Source: Spirosoma telluris (GTDB taxonomy: Bacteria > Bacteroidota > Bacteroidia > Cytophagales > Spirosomataceae). From it: DNA of 64,000 nt. A program made the translations under genes and the position numbers. Location of the stretch: positions 2,496,501-2,560,500 of the forward strand of contig QLII01000001.1 in the NCBI GenBank assembly GCA_003259005.1. The letters are read 5' to 3'. The notes under the pieces are model-generated. The model saw only the letters and a list, made by a program, of their open reading frames with translations. It did not search any database and was not told the DNA's origin. Shown one piece after another: positions 1-8,540 of this stretch; position 1 is the first letter of the stretch; the number at the start of each line of letters is the position of its first letter.

Positions 1-287
1 CCTATTCTGAAATCACCCCGAAAATCATCTTTCGACTCACTAACAATCTCGGGAATACGCTGGGCTGCCCGCAATACATCCCGTGCCTGAGCCAGAATAG
101 CCTGGCCTGTTTCAGTTGGAACCACAGGCTGTTTCGAGCGGTCGAATACCAGAATACCCAGTTCATCTTCCAGCTTCTGAATTTGCATACTAAGCGTTGG
201 TTGGGTAACATGGCAGGCTTCGGCCGCGGTAGCAAAATGCCGGTACGTATCAACGGCAACAATATAATCAAGTTGAGAAAGCGTCAT
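1..287 (-). CDS. oxyR: LysR-family regulator, OxyR-like, N-terminal part
   Basis: Partial gene running off the left edge; 95 codons are visible without a stop. The start MTLSQLDYIVAVDTYRHF and the helix-turn-helix segment AACHVTQPTLSMQIQKLE-type (residues about 17-42) followed by FDRSKQPVVPTETG are the classic LysR DNA-binding domain and closely resemble Bacteroidota OxyR, the peroxide-sensing activator. The cysteine-bearing sensor domain lies outside the window, so OxyR is inferred from the N-terminus alone. A peroxiredoxin and an AhpD-like gene lie 3 kb away, which fits a peroxide regulon. A TATCTTTG promoter box ends only 3 nt before the ATG, so the transcript is probably leaderless or nearly so. 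Confidence 0.8.
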   Translation of the reverse strand, partial: MTLSQLDYIVAVDTYRHFATAAEACHVTQPTLSMQIQKLEDELGILVFDRSKQPVVPTETGQAILAQARDVLRAAQRIPEIVSESKDDFRGDFRI

Positions 288-290
288 TTG

Positions 291-298
291 CAAAGATA
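291..298 (-). promoter_or_regulatory. -7 promoter box (TATCTTTG) of the OxyR-like gene
   Basis: Exact match to the Bacteroidota -7 consensus TAnnTTTG on the minus strand. It ends 3 nt before the ATG at 287, so a usual start point would fall at the start codon. Confidence 0.5.
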
Positions 299-382
299 TA
301 GGATATATAATATAGGATGTATGATCTAGCTGACGCGAAATACATCCTACACTCTATATCCTACCTCATACATCCTCTATAT
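295..382. repeat. Degenerate inverted word element, class TATAGGATGTAT
   Basis: The left arm (295-324) holds successive variants of the word TATAGGAT(G)TAT. The right arm (341-382) holds variants of its complement (TACATCCTA, TATATCCTA, ATACATCCT). The arms can fold back but also carry internal direct repeats. The element fills the space between two divergent genes and overlaps both promoter boxes. The same word class recurs at 27114-27200. Confidence 0.7.
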
Positions 383-385
383 TTG
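378..385 (+). promoter_or_regulatory. -7 promoter box (TATATTTG)
   Basis: Match to TAnnTTTG 21 nt upstream of the ATG at 407. It lies at the end of the right arm of the inverted word element. Confidence 0.45.
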
Positions 386-406
386 CAGATACAATCCTCA
401 CTGTCC

Positions 407-1195
407 ATGAAAAAAATTCAACTAATCCTGTTCCTGCTATCAATCAACAGTTTCGTTGGCCTGGCACAATCGAAGAAAACACCCAATCCACCTGCACCGG
501 GTTTCGATCTAGCCGGTTCAGATGCGCGCGCGGTACAAATTGCCGATGAAGTTATGGCCGCCATGGGAGGGCGTACTGCCTGGGACGGAACGCAATTAAT
601 TGCCTGGAATTTCGACAGCGTTCGAAAAATCATCTGGGACAAATGGTCGGGCGATGTTCGGGTCGATAACCTGCACGACGATCAGACCGTTTTACTGAAT
701 ATTAACAACGATATGGGTCGGGTGTATCGCCATGGAGAAGAAGTACTGATAGCTGATTCGGTGACCAAGTATGTTAAACAAGGCAAACGAAACTGGATTA
801 ATGACTCCTTCTGGCTACTGATGCCATTTAGACTCAAAGATGCTGGGGTAACGCTTAAGTACCTTGGCGCAGAAGCCACCCAAATGGGAAAGCCCGCTGA
901 TGTCTTACAGGTAAGCTTTAAAAATGGTAGCTTGATGCCTGGTGCCCGCTATAAAATATGGGTCGATAAGAAATCGCATTTGGTGAGCCAGTGGGCTCAT
1001 TTTCAGAAACCTACGGATCAACAACCTGCTTTCATTCTTCCCTGGGACGACTATCAGCAGTATAGCAATATTCTGCTTTCCAGCAACCGGGGTGATCACG
1101 ATATAACCGATATAATGATTTTTACGGGACTACCCGGCGAAGTTTTCAGCGATTTTACCCGAATAGACATCAGCCGGTACCCCGCAACGAAGTAA
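407..1195 (+). CDS. Secreted protein of unknown function, LolA-like fold suspected
   Basis: 262 aa. I chose ATG 407 because it begins a signal peptide (MKKIQLILFLLSINSFVGLAQ); the longer frame from 317 has no such signal. The mature protein starts with a region rich in charged and aromatic residues (ADEVMAAMGG, WNFDSVRKIIWDKW, GDVRVD) and continues with beta-rich segments such as VYRHGEEVLIAD and YKIWVDKKSHLVSQW. The last motif resembles the region of LolA/LolB-type lipoprotein-sorting proteins where strands wrap a lipid. I recognise it as a conserved Bacteroidota periplasmic protein without a known role. It stands alone, divergent from the OxyR-like gene. Confidence 0.75.
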   Translation: MKKIQLILFLLSINSFVGLAQSKKTPNPPAPGFDLAGSDARAVQIADEVMAAMGGRTAWDGTQLIAWNFDSVRKIIWDKWSGDVRVDNLHDDQTVLLNINNDMGRVYRHGEEVLIADSVTKYVKQGKRNWINDSFWLLMPFRLKDAGVTLKYLGAEATQMGKPADVLQVSFKNGSLMPGARYKIWVDKKSHLVSQWAHFQKPTDQQPAFILPWDDYQQYSNILLSSNRGDHDITDIMIFTGLPGEVFSDFTRIDISRYPATK

Positions 1196-1226
1196 AAAAA
1201 CGGTTTGTGGTAAGTAGTTGGCCAAA

Positions 1227-1294
1227 TTTGATTCTATGGTTGATAATCGTCTGATTTATAAGCAATAGCCACCAAAGAATCGATTGAATCAACC
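1227..1294. repeat. Degenerate inverted word element, class GATTCTATTGATTC
   Basis: Left arm 1227-1249 (TTGATTCTATGGTTGATAATC) and right arm 1275-1294 (GAATCGATTGAATCAACC) are imperfect inverted copies containing repeated GATT/AATC words. The flank AGTTGGCCAAATTTGATTCT is nearly identical to one at about 36628-36646. Confidence 0.6.
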
Positions 1295-1325
1295 TACAAA
1301 CAAGTCTGTCTTAATGCTTATTTAG

Positions 1326-1427
1326 TTTATGGTATTCGGTTTACGGCAAACTAACACCAGGCTACTCAGTAGTTTTATACGTCAGCCCACCATAAACCAC
1401 AAACCAACTACCGTAAACCTTATACCA
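1326..1427. repeat. Degenerate inverted word element, class GGTATTTGGTTTACGG
   Basis: Left arm 1326-1346 (TTATGGTATTCGGTTTACGG) faces a longer right arm 1387-1427 made of variants of the complement (CCATAAACCACAAACC, ACCGTAAACC, TATACC). The same word class forms the element at 8463-8538. Confidence 0.65.
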
Positions 1428-1460
1428 AACTAACCTAGCTAAATCTCTGTTTTCCTATAC

Positions 1461-2521
1461 ATGGAAGTTTCTGTTTTACAGCCACGCGTTAGCACCCCAA
1501 AATCGGTGGGCAAAACGGGCGTTTTGATTGTTAACCTCGGTACCCCCGATAGCCCTGCCGTCCCGGATGTCCGTAAATACCTGCGTGAGTTTTTGATGGA
1601 CGGTCGAGTCATCGACATTTCTTACGTGTCGCGTTTTCTGCTTGTCAATGGCATTATTGCGCCGTTTCGGGCACCGAAGTCGGCTAAAATATACAAGCAA
1701 CTCTGGACTGAAACAGGTTCTCCCTGAAGTATTACGGCCAAATTGTAGAACAGGAACTACAAAAAAAATTAGGAGATGAGTATGTCGTGAAACTAGCGAT
1801 GCGCTATCAAAGCCCCAGCATCGAAGCGGGCTTGAGCGAATTTCAGAAGTTAGGGTTGACCGATATTGTTGTGGTACCGTTTTTTCCGCAATACGCATCA
1901 GCCTCAACTGGTTCTGTTTATGAAAAAGTAATGACTGTCGTCAGAACATGGGAGGTAATCCCGGCCATTCGTTTTGTGAATCGCTTTCTGGAGCATCCTA
2001 AATTTATTGAAGGCTTCGCGCAAATCGCCCGTAAATACATGGCGGCTTACGATTACGACCATTTTCTGTTTAGTTATCACGGTTTGCCCCAAAGCCAGAT
2101 TCGGAAAGGGGATGTCACAAAAACCGTCTGTCAGTTTGGCGAGTGTTGTCGTACCTTCCATGCCTTAAATCAGCATTGTTATCGGGCACAGTGCTTTGAA
2201 ACAACCCGCTTGCTCGTAAAGGCGCTGGGTATTCCCGAAGGCAAATACACGACCTGTTTTCAGTCGCGTCTGGGCAGCGATCCCTGGATAAAGCCTTATA
2301 CCGATGATATTATCAAGGAATTACCCGGCAAAGGTATCAATAGTGTACTGGCGTTTTCCCCCGCTTTTGTGGCCGATTGTTTAGAAACTACCATTGAAGT
2401 AGGTGTGGAATACAAGGAATTATTTGAGCAGGCTGGCGGAAAGCACTGGCAATTGGTCGAAAGTCTGAACGATAGTCCAATCTGGATTGAAACGCTCGTC
2501 GACCTCGTCAAAACAGCGTAA
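1461..2521 (+). CDS. hemH: Ferrochelatase (frame broken once)
   Basis: Inserts ferrous iron into protoporphyrin IX, the last step of protoheme synthesis. The N-terminal part (1461-1727) carries the family opening TGVLIVNLGTPDSP and VRKYLREFLMDGRVID. The C-terminal part carries YASASTGSVYEKV, FSYHGLPQSQIRKGD with the conserved His, and FSPAFVADCLETTIEV with the catalytic-site Glu. The frame breaks at 1722-1724: restoring one C (CCC to CCCC) gives a continuous SPLKYYGQIVEQELQKKLG segment joining the halves, about 353 aa in all, normal for the family. I treat it as one gene with a probable sequencing error. A genuine frameshift would leave the cell without this step unless another copy exists. 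No heme neighbours are present. Confidence 0.88.
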
Positions 2522-2575
2522 TTAAACACAGAGGTACGGGGGACATAGAGTTGTAAAACCTAATGGTATTCCAAT

Positions 2576-2650
2576 TTAGATTCTATAGATTTTTTGGATT
2601 CTATTGTACTGATAATCAGTAGTCATAGAACCCCGAGAAACAATAGAAAC
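2576..2650. repeat. Degenerate inverted word element, class GATTCTATTGATTC
   Basis: Left arm 2576-2607 has GATTCTATAGATTTTTTGGATTCTATTG. Right arm about 2623-2650 has ATAGAAC..GAGAAACAATAGAAAC. Each arm holds two or more copies of the word GATTCTAT or its complement. It lies downstream of hemH. Confidence 0.55.
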
Positions 2651-2705
2651 AAGTCAAGTGCTAGCTATTTTTTGTATCCTCTGCGTCTCTGTATTTACAA
2701 AAAGA

Positions 2706-2733
2706 GCCCGCTTCTTGGTTAGAGATAGCGGGC
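2706..2733 (-). terminator. Rho-independent terminator of the ahpD/peroxiredoxin unit
   Basis: Stem GCCCGCT (2706-2712) with AGCGGGC (2727-2733). On the minus strand it is followed by TCTTTTTG, a U-rich tail, placing it downstream of the leftward AhpD-like gene. From 2737 to 2931 I see no gene or structure. Confidence 0.55.
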
Positions 2734-2931
2734 TTTACATTACGGCAGATACAGCACTGAGTGTATAAGGGGCAATCTATTGCAACAGCATACATGTGCA
2801 GCAACATACTATATTCCTTATGTCTGGTACCAGGCTATAATTGCGTTTCAATACTTAAACGAATCTTCATTTGCTAATGTTTTCCGGCACCTTATTTTTT
2901 ATCTTACCGGACTGGCTGATGATCCTTATTC

Positions 2932-3518
2932 CTACAGTAACGTAATAAGCCCTTTAATAACCGAAGCCAATCGGATGGCATCAAAAATACGGGCTTCACT
3001 AGCGCCGTGTTTCAACACACTTTCTTCGTGCGACCGAACGCAGAGTTCGCACCCATTAACAGCTGATACGACTAAACTCATTAGCTCAAAAAACTCCTTG
3101 CCCAATACCGGATTCATCATGATGCTCATGCGAATACCAGGCTGCGTTTGCTGATAGTAATCCTTACTAACAAAGTGACGGAAGCGGTAAAATACGTTAT
3201 TCGTGCTCAGCAAGGAGGTACAGGCAATCGTTTCAGCGATTTCGGCATCGGTTGCTCCTTCCTGGCGGGCAGCATTGGTCAATGAATCAACAAGCGGTTG
3301 CAGTTTTTCATTAACAGCCACTGACAAAGCCAGCAATAAAGCTTCTTTCTTAGTCAGTGTCTGGCTGCTGTTGAGCACATTCCAACGTTTATTTTCAGGT
3401 CACGCAAATAGCGATGATCTGCCTTAGCCAGCGCATCCAATGCAGGATAGTTACCTTCGACATCCAACCCTACCAGCTTCAGGAGCGATGTAACAGTTTC
3501 GTTTTGTGTGGTTGTCAT
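2932..3518 (-). CDS. AhpD-like carboxymuconolactone decarboxylase family protein (frame broken once)
   Basis: Alkylhydroperoxidase-like helical protein, about 195 aa. The redox-active CxxC is visible as NGCELCVRSHEESV near the C-terminus, with the conserved His two turns later. It begins at ATG 3518 (MTTTQNETVTSLLKLVGLD). The frame breaks at 3384-3385: restoring one A (T on the coding strand) joins YLRDLKINV to WNVLNSSQTLTKKEALL. The gene lies directly downstream of the peroxiredoxin (95-bp gap holding a repeat element), so the two are probably co-transcribed. AhpD typically reduces a partner peroxiredoxin, which supports a two-component peroxidase. It is longer than single-domain AhpD enzymes, so the family is clear and the exact substrate is not. 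Confidence 0.85.
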
Positions 3519-3520
3519 GA

Positions 3521-3606
3521 TGTTGAATGAGCGAATGAGCGAATGAATGATTGAGTGAATTTTGCCGTGGCCATTATTCAAGCAATCATTCATTCACTCA
3601 TTCAAC
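3521..3606. repeat. Degenerate inverted word element, class GAATGAGCGAATGATTGAG
   Basis: The left arm (3521-3560) strings together GAATGAGC, GAATGAATG and ATTGAGTGAAT. The right arm (3573-3606) strings CAATCATT, CATTCACTC and ATTCAAC. The element separates the peroxiredoxin from the AhpD-like gene. A single arm of the same class lies at 16927-16961 in front of nadE. Confidence 0.7.
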
Positions 3607-3612
3607 ATTAAA

Positions 3613-4167
3613 TTAAGCCGTTAGCGTTGCTTCGCCTTTAACCCAGTTGCATGGGCAAAGTTCATCAGTTTGCAAGGCGTCAAGTACACGAATTACTTCG
3701 TTGACATTCCGGCCAACTGACAAATCGTTAACAGCTACCCAGCGAATGATACCCTGTGGATCAACGATGTAGGTTACCCGATAAGCTACCTTCTCGTTTG
3801 CTTCCAGAATACCCAGTTCTTCAGCCAGTGATTTCGACGTATCGGCCAGCATTGGGAATTTCAGACCACGCAAATCATCGTGGTTTTTACGCCATGCCAA
3901 GTGAACGAATTCGCTATCAGTCGAAGCTCCAATCACCATAGTGTCACGATCCTGAAAATCCTCGAACTTCTTGTTGAATTCGGCAATTTCGGTTGGGCAA
4001 ACGAAGGTGAAATCTTTAGGCCACCAGAACATAACCAGCCACTGACCAGCATTCTTGTGATCATCCGACGAGATTTCGTAGAACTCCTGGTCTTTATCGA
4101 GCGATACAACAGCTAGTTTCTTAAAATCCGGGAACTCTGATCCTACAGAAACAATATGATTTTTCAT
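3613..4167 (-). CDS. Peroxiredoxin, AhpC/TSA family
   Basis: 184 aa thiol peroxidase. Start ATG 4167 (MKNHIVSVGSEFPDFKKLAV) is preferred to the upstream in-frame ATG at 4197. The peroxidatic cysteine sits in WPKDFTFVCPTEIAEF (about residue 50) and a CxxC-like pair in DELCPCNWVKGE at the C-terminus supplies resolving cysteines. The Trp-Arg motif KFPMLADTSK and the GVLD-equivalent EELGILEANEKVAYR are typical of the AhpC group used with AhpD-type reductants. It reduces hydrogen and organic peroxides in the cytoplasm. The downstream AhpD-like gene and an OxyR-like gene 3 kb away support this role. No AhpF is visible. Confidence 0.93.
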   Translation of the reverse strand: MKNHIVSVGSEFPDFKKLAVVSLDKDQEFYEISSDDHKNAGQWLVMFWWPKDFTFVCPTEIAEFNKKFEDFQDRDTMVIGASTDSEFVHLAWRKNHDDLRGLKFPMLADTSKSLAEELGILEANEKVAYRVTYIVDPQGIIRWVAVNDLSVGRNVNEVIRVLDALQTDELCPCNWVKGEATLTA

Positions 4168-4397
4168 GGAATTTATTGAGGTTGTATATAAAAGCAAATC
4201 TTGATTGAGTGCAAATTACGGAAGCATTACGCAGATGCGACATGACTTTTATCAATAAGCTCATAGATAAAACTTATCAGTTTTTAGGAATTATAGTGAT
4301 ATTCAGTCGTCTACGCTTTTTGACTATGCCCTCTTGTGAGTTTTCTTCTTTAAAGAATAATACAACTGATTGAAATCATTCAAATTATAATTTTACC

Positions 4398-4453
4398 AAT
4401 ACACACTAAAAAGCCCGATGAGTACTTGCTCATCGGGCTTTTTAGTGTGTATT
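4398..4453. terminator. Strong terminator hairpin, 25-bp perfect stem
   Basis: Stem 4398-4422 pairs without mismatch with 4429-4453 around a 6-nt loop; the core is AGCCCGATGAG. A-rich and T-rich stem bases give U tracts on both strands. It lies between the FG-GAP lipoprotein gene (ending leftward at 4506) and the start of the peroxiredoxin gene. It therefore ends the former and isolates the latter. Confidence 0.85.
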
Positions 4454-4505
4454 GAATATTAAGTAAAGAAAGGTCGAACGCGTCCCCCAAAATCAACCCA
4501 AACGC

Positions 4506-6080
4506 CTACCGTATTGTATTTTCCAAAACGATGAAAGAGGGCCCGGTTGAGAGCCATTTTTTTCCTAATCCAGTGGTATCGTCTTGCGGTATAAAATACA
4601 CAAACGAACCCAAAACAAGATCAATATCACCATCTGCATCCATGTCACCTGCGTCCATGACCACCCACCTTCCCTTCGAGGCTTCGGGAAATGAATAATC
4701 ATCAAACTTTAAATTCCCCTTATTTTTCAAATAGATAAAGCTTTCTTCTGGATAGCGAAGATAGTCTGGGAAAAACGAAATAGCCGCTATATCCAGGTCA
4801 CCATCCAAATCATAATCCTGTACCATCGCCTTATAAGCTCCATTCAATTGGTAGAAGTATGATTGCTTAAAGTTGGATTTTCCATCATTAAGAAAAATAT
4901 AAATGCCGTGATAATTCTTCAGTATGGGTGTCTTGTCCGCATTGTCTCCGCACACATAGACGATATCATCAAACCCATCTTTGTTGAAATCTGCTAACTC
5001 TATATGCTGGGACCCATTGAGTGGCAGGAAAGAAAGCAATCGTTTCTCCTGAAATTTACCTGATCCCTGATTTTCATAAAGGAAAACACCTTCATCTCCC
5101 TGCGCCATGAGCACATAAATATCCAGCAAGCCATCGTTATTGGCATCTTTAATAATAGCCGTGCTCGCTCCAGGTTTCTCGCGTAAAATCCGCTTTTCAT
5201 ACCCGCCTTTTCCGTTATTTTCGTACCAGGCCAATTGGCCGGTTTGATTACCAAATTCGCAGGCCACTACGTCCTCAAATCCGTCTTTGGTCAAATCTCC
5301 GTAGGCCATAAAAACGGGCCGCCGTAAATTTGGAATAGCAATATGTTCCAGTTTATAGCTCGGCTCCGATCCATTTTTCATCAATCGCTGCATAGCCCCA
5401 TTGGACGCATCCGTTGGAAAAACGCCCTTCCCAATAGTTGTCAGGTATACCTCATTTGCTTTTTCATAAAAATGAATAGGCGTTGCATCCAACCGCATAC
5501 TATACTTTTCCTGAAGATCGGGGGTTAGAAATGTTAAATTATTGCGCCTGCTTTTTCCATCACTAAATACGATACCGCGATGATTAGGAAGAATTTTGAC
5601 CATTGTGGTCAATGCAGGTCGATTTGCAAAATCGGGTTCTCTGTAGCGAAAATGCGGGAGTCCTATCCGAATAGGCTGTTTGCGAAGGGGAGGCAAGATG
5701 GTGTCTGGCGCGTTATCAAGATAGTATTTCTCTATTTTACGCCAATCCTCTTTTGCCAAAATGGGCCTTTCTGGAAAGATGTTGGCCTCACGCACAATAG
5801 AACCGCTTAGTCCGGAATCAAACAAACTGTCGGGTCTAAAGCCGCCACTGTAGATACCCATCCGATGCCCCATAGCCGGAAGTACATCTCTCCAATTGGT
5901 TTTTGCTAATAATTCGGGCTTTACAAACGCATGACACCGGCTACAGTGCGCTATGGCCAATTCTTTGCCGGAGAGTGCCGAAACAGGTATATCGTCAAAT
6001 TCAGTTTTTTCATTTTGTTGTTTAGCTGTACAAGAACAAAGCAGGTAGAGTAAAATACAAAATGGGATTAGTTGTCTCAT
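4506..6080 (-). CDS. Cytochrome c-like lipoprotein with FG-GAP/VCBS repeats
   Basis: 524 aa from ATG 6080. The signal peptide ends in a lipobox-like LLYLLCSC, so the protein is probably a lipoprotein. A heme-c attachment motif HCSRCH follows at about residues 45-50 (AIAHCSRCHAFVKPELL), with Met residues at PAMGHRMG that could be the sixth ligand. From about residue 190 there are at least five FG-GAP-type repeats with calcium-binding DxDxDG loops: DLTKDGFEDVV, DANNDGLLDIYV, DFNKDGFDDIVYV, DYDLDGDLDIAAI and DMDADGDIDLVLG. This suggests a beta-propeller fused to a small cytochrome domain. It is probably exported and surface or periplasmic. The electron partner and ligand are unknown. Confidence 0.85.
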   Translation of the reverse strand: MRQLIPFCILLYLLCSCTAKQQNEKTEFDDIPVSALSGKELAIAHCSRCHAFVKPELLAKTNWRDVLPAMGHRMGIYSGGFRPDSLFDSGLSGSIVREANIFPERPILAKEDWRKIEKYYLDNAPDTILPPLRKQPIRIGLPHFRYREPDFANRPALTTMVKILPNHRGIVFSDGKSRRNNLTFLTPDLQEKYSMRLDATPIHFYEKANEVYLTTIGKGVFPTDASNGAMQRLMKNGSEPSYKLEHIAIPNLRRPVFMAYGDLTKDGFEDVVACEFGNQTGQLAWYENNGKGGYEKRILREKPGASTAIIKDANNDGLLDIYVLMAQGDEGVFLYENQGSGKFQEKRLLSFLPLNGSQHIELADFNKDGFDDIVYVCGDNADKTPILKNYHGIYIFLNDGKSNFKQSYFYQLNGAYKAMVQDYDLDGDLDIAAISFFPDYLRYPEESFIYLKNKGNLKFDDYSFPEASKGRWVVMDAGDMDADGDIDLVLGSFVYFIPQDDTTGLGKKWLSTGPSFIVLENTIR

Positions 6081-6152
6081 ATACAAAACCGAATTCGAGC
6101 GATTGGCCAATAACCGAATCCATCGGTGACGGCAATATTAGCATGTTTACTC

Positions 6153-6195
6153 AAACATAAAAATCCACCCGCAAAGCAGATGGATTTTTATGTTT
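6153..6195. terminator. Bidirectional terminator hairpin
   Basis: Perfect 15-bp stem AAACATAAAAATCCA (6153-6167) with its complement (6181-6195). T-rich stretches occur on both sides. It ends the leftward gene at 6229. Confidence 0.7.
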
Positions 6196-6228
6196 TTCGG
6201 TCTGTTTTTTTAAACTATGTATTAACGG

Positions 6229-7312
6229 TTAAGCAGCCATTCGTGCATATGACTCCTGGCCTGCTTGTGGTTCTTCCAGCATCGGAGCAATGACCGTGTT
6301 CATTCGATCCCTTACAAAACTCTCCTGTAGGTAAGAGGGTAATTTGGCTACCAACTGACGGTACGCCTGCATGCCCAGTGCTTTAGCAATATAGGCTTCA
6401 TGCACTGAATTCACATGAGCCACAATATTCACTAAACTCTGATGGAACAGTTTCACATCAATTTCCGAATCGACAAACCGCTCAATTTCCCGATTGGTTG
6501 ACGAAATCCGCAGGCGGCTCAACATATCGAAGTAGGTCGTATACCCAATTTGCTTAGCTAATTGCTTGTATTGTTCTACACTGAATTTTTGCAGAATCTC
6601 GCCCGTTTTCGGGCTCCGCAATGCCGTTTTAGGATTCGTCTGAATGGCATTACGTAACGTCCTTACGCGCTGGTCGCGGGTAGTTTTCAGAAATTGTGCC
6701 AGTTCAACCTGCACCGATCCTTCGCGCGAAGGCAACAGAAGATCAGTCTTGGCAGCTACGCTAAACCGTTTCGCCATAGGCAACCGCTGAATTCGATAGC
6801 TATTGATCGGCCCAAGGGCATAATAGCCAATTGAAGCCGGATAATAGCCACGAACAACCATGTTGCCAATCCGCTTCCGAATCAGCTCCTCATTGCTTAC
6901 GTTAATTCCTTGCACGGCCAGAAATGCCCTGGCGCTGAACAGGGCACTGTAATATGCCTGCGGAAATGTCCAGTGCAGCGAACTTTGTAGATACTGCTCG
7001 TCATTGACAACAGGCGTAATTCGAAGGGCATACTCGGCACTCCAGCTATTCAGCAATAACTTCTCCAGAGCTTTACGACCTGCGTCCGTATCCCGCCCAT
7101 AGAACTGTTGAAAGATAGGAAATTTGGCGACGTCGAATAAGTCATTTTGATGATGGATATGGTAGTCCATCGCGAAAAAAATGGTTCAGAAACACCTGCG
7201 CCGGAATAGATTTCCGCCAGTTATCGTCGAGCGGCAAATTGCCCGCTGAAGCCTGTGCAAGGGGTGCCTGAGCGTTCGGGGAATGCATCGTTGCGTTGGT
7301 TTTCTGTGTCAT
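6229..7312 (-). CDS. Conserved hypothetical protein (frame broken once)
   Basis: I do not recognise this family. The long open part (from 7170) is mostly helical and basic, with QYYSALFSARAFLAV-like helices and a central segment SPKTGEILQKFSVEQYKQLA. A second open segment begins at ATG 7312 (MTQKTNATMHSPNAQAPLAQ) and runs to a 7-A run at 7175-7181. Removing one base from that run fuses the two into a protein of about 360 aa (...SIPAQVFLNHFFAMDYHIHHQ). This is the only break in the window that needs a base removed rather than added. The spacing of a Tyr-Tyr-Ser helix recalls HEPN-like proteins, but that is speculation. It is monocistronic with its own terminator. Confidence 0.6.
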
Positions 7313-7481
7313 ACAATAGTAACGAAAACGAGCAATTTTGCGTTCATTTTTTAGTGTTGATTTTTAATACTTAAATCTACTGAAAATCAATTAGTTATCT
7401 TTCATTTTTTACCTAAAAAAACCACCTTAAAACTAAGTCATTTCAAACATAGTGAATAGCTAACTTTTAGGCATTTAAATG

Positions 7482-7489
7482 TACTTTTG
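7482..7489 (+). promoter_or_regulatory. -7 promoter box (TACTTTTG) of the OmpA-family gene
   Basis: Matches TAnnTTTG 28 nt before the ATG at 7518, in an AT-rich gene-free stretch. Confidence 0.45.
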
Positions 7490-7517
7490 ACCCAGGTTTT
7501 AACGTTGCTTCTATTGT

Positions 7518-8459
7518 ATGAATTTGATGAAGTATATAGTGATTTTTGGAGGCCTGAGCCTAAGCAACTTAGCGCCGTCTATGGCTTGGGCACAACCTCA
7601 GCATCAGGTAGCCCCAACGGATGGATCAGCCTCGCTTGAAGGAAAAGTGCAGGATGGCCAAACCCAAAAATATATTGCGGGGGCCGTTGTTATGGCAAAA
7701 AACCAAACAGGTGTGATCTATACACAGCAGATAACAAATGCTGACGGTAGCTTCCAGCTTAAGCTTGACCCGAAACTACCTTACATTATTTCCACTAAAG
7801 CTGAGGGATATGGGACAGTTGATGAGCAATTGGCATTTACATCGGGCAGTACAAATCGCTTATTCGGAAAAACGATTGTTTTATTCAGAATTAACTCAAA
7901 ACCTGCTGGCCCTACTAAACCCCTGGCTTCCCCGGTTCACACAACAGTATCAACGGTTCCGTCTCCCCCACCTGCACGCCCTGCTACAACTCCACCAGTA
8001 TCTGAGCAACCTGTAGTAAGTAATACCTCTGTTGTTCAAACGTCTCGTATAACGCCCCCAAAGACGCTTGATGCGAAAGTAATTTATACACCCCCGCCCA
8101 TTGGAGCAGCAGTGGGTAAAACAACGCAGTTGCAGGCTCTCCAGTTTGTTCAGAGCAAGGCCGAGCTCCTACCCGATGCTCAACCTACTTTAGAGCAATT
8201 ACTGGCCTTCATGCGCGACCACGCCACTGCCGAAATTGAGCTGGCAGGCCATACCGATAATCAGGGCGATTTTGATGAAAACCTAAAACTATCCAGACAA
8301 CGGGTAGAAGTCGTTAAGGCGTATTTGGTGAAGAATGGAATCGCAGCCAACCGGGTCACCACTCGCGGCTACGGCCCTACCCGCCCCATAGCGAGTAATA
8401 ATTCCGAAACTACCCGGAAGCTCAACCGGCGTGTTGAAATGACGGTGCTGAAGGAGTAA
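7518..8459 (+). CDS. OmpA-family outer-membrane protein with carboxypeptidase-regulatory-like domain
   Basis: 313 aa. The signal peptide ends near SMAWAQPQHQ (residues 1-26). Residues about 38-110 form a carboxypeptidase-regulatory-like beta-sandwich (GAVVMAKNQTGVIYTQQ, NADGSFQLKL). A Pro/Thr-rich linker follows (about 130-170). The C-terminal 105 residues are an OmpA peptidoglycan-binding domain with the hallmark GHTDNQGDFDENLKLSRQR, GYGPTRPIAS and NRRVEM segments. No transmembrane barrel precedes the OmpA domain, so the protein is probably a periplasmic or lipid-bilayer-associated anchor to peptidoglycan, as in many gliding Bacteroidota. It is preceded by a recognisable -7 box and followed by an inverted word element. 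Confidence 0.9.
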   Translation: MNLMKYIVIFGGLSLSNLAPSMAWAQPQHQVAPTDGSASLEGKVQDGQTQKYIAGAVVMAKNQTGVIYTQQITNADGSFQLKLDPKLPYIISTKAEGYGTVDEQLAFTSGSTNRLFGKTIVLFRINSKPAGPTKPLASPVHTTVSTVPSPPPARPATTPPVSEQPVVSNTSVVQTSRITPPKTLDAKVIYTPPPIGAAVGKTTQLQALQFVQSKAELLPDAQPTLEQLLAFMRDHATAEIELAGHTDNQGDFDENLKLSRQRVEVVKAYLVKNGIAANRVTTRGYGPTRPIASNNSETTRKLNRRVEMTVLKE

Positions 8460-8462
8460 GCT

Positions 8463-8538
8463 GGTATTTGGTTTACGGTGGCTTGCGCATATAGTACTTC
8501 AGTGTTAGCCACCATAAACCAAATACCATAAACCGTAA
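8463..8538. repeat. Degenerate inverted word element, class GGTATTTGGTTTACGG
   Basis: Arm 8463-8483 (GGTATTTGGTTTACGGTGGC) pairs with 8507-8527 with one C/T difference. The right arm then repeats the word again (ATAAACCGTAA). It sits between the convergent OmpA and EamA genes, where it may also terminate transcription. Confidence 0.75.
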
Positions 8539-8540
8539 TC

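Noticed and set aside
2780..3154. 124-residue plus-strand frame near the AhpD-like gene
   Set aside because: It largely overlaps the AhpD-like gene in the opposite direction and contains no family motif.
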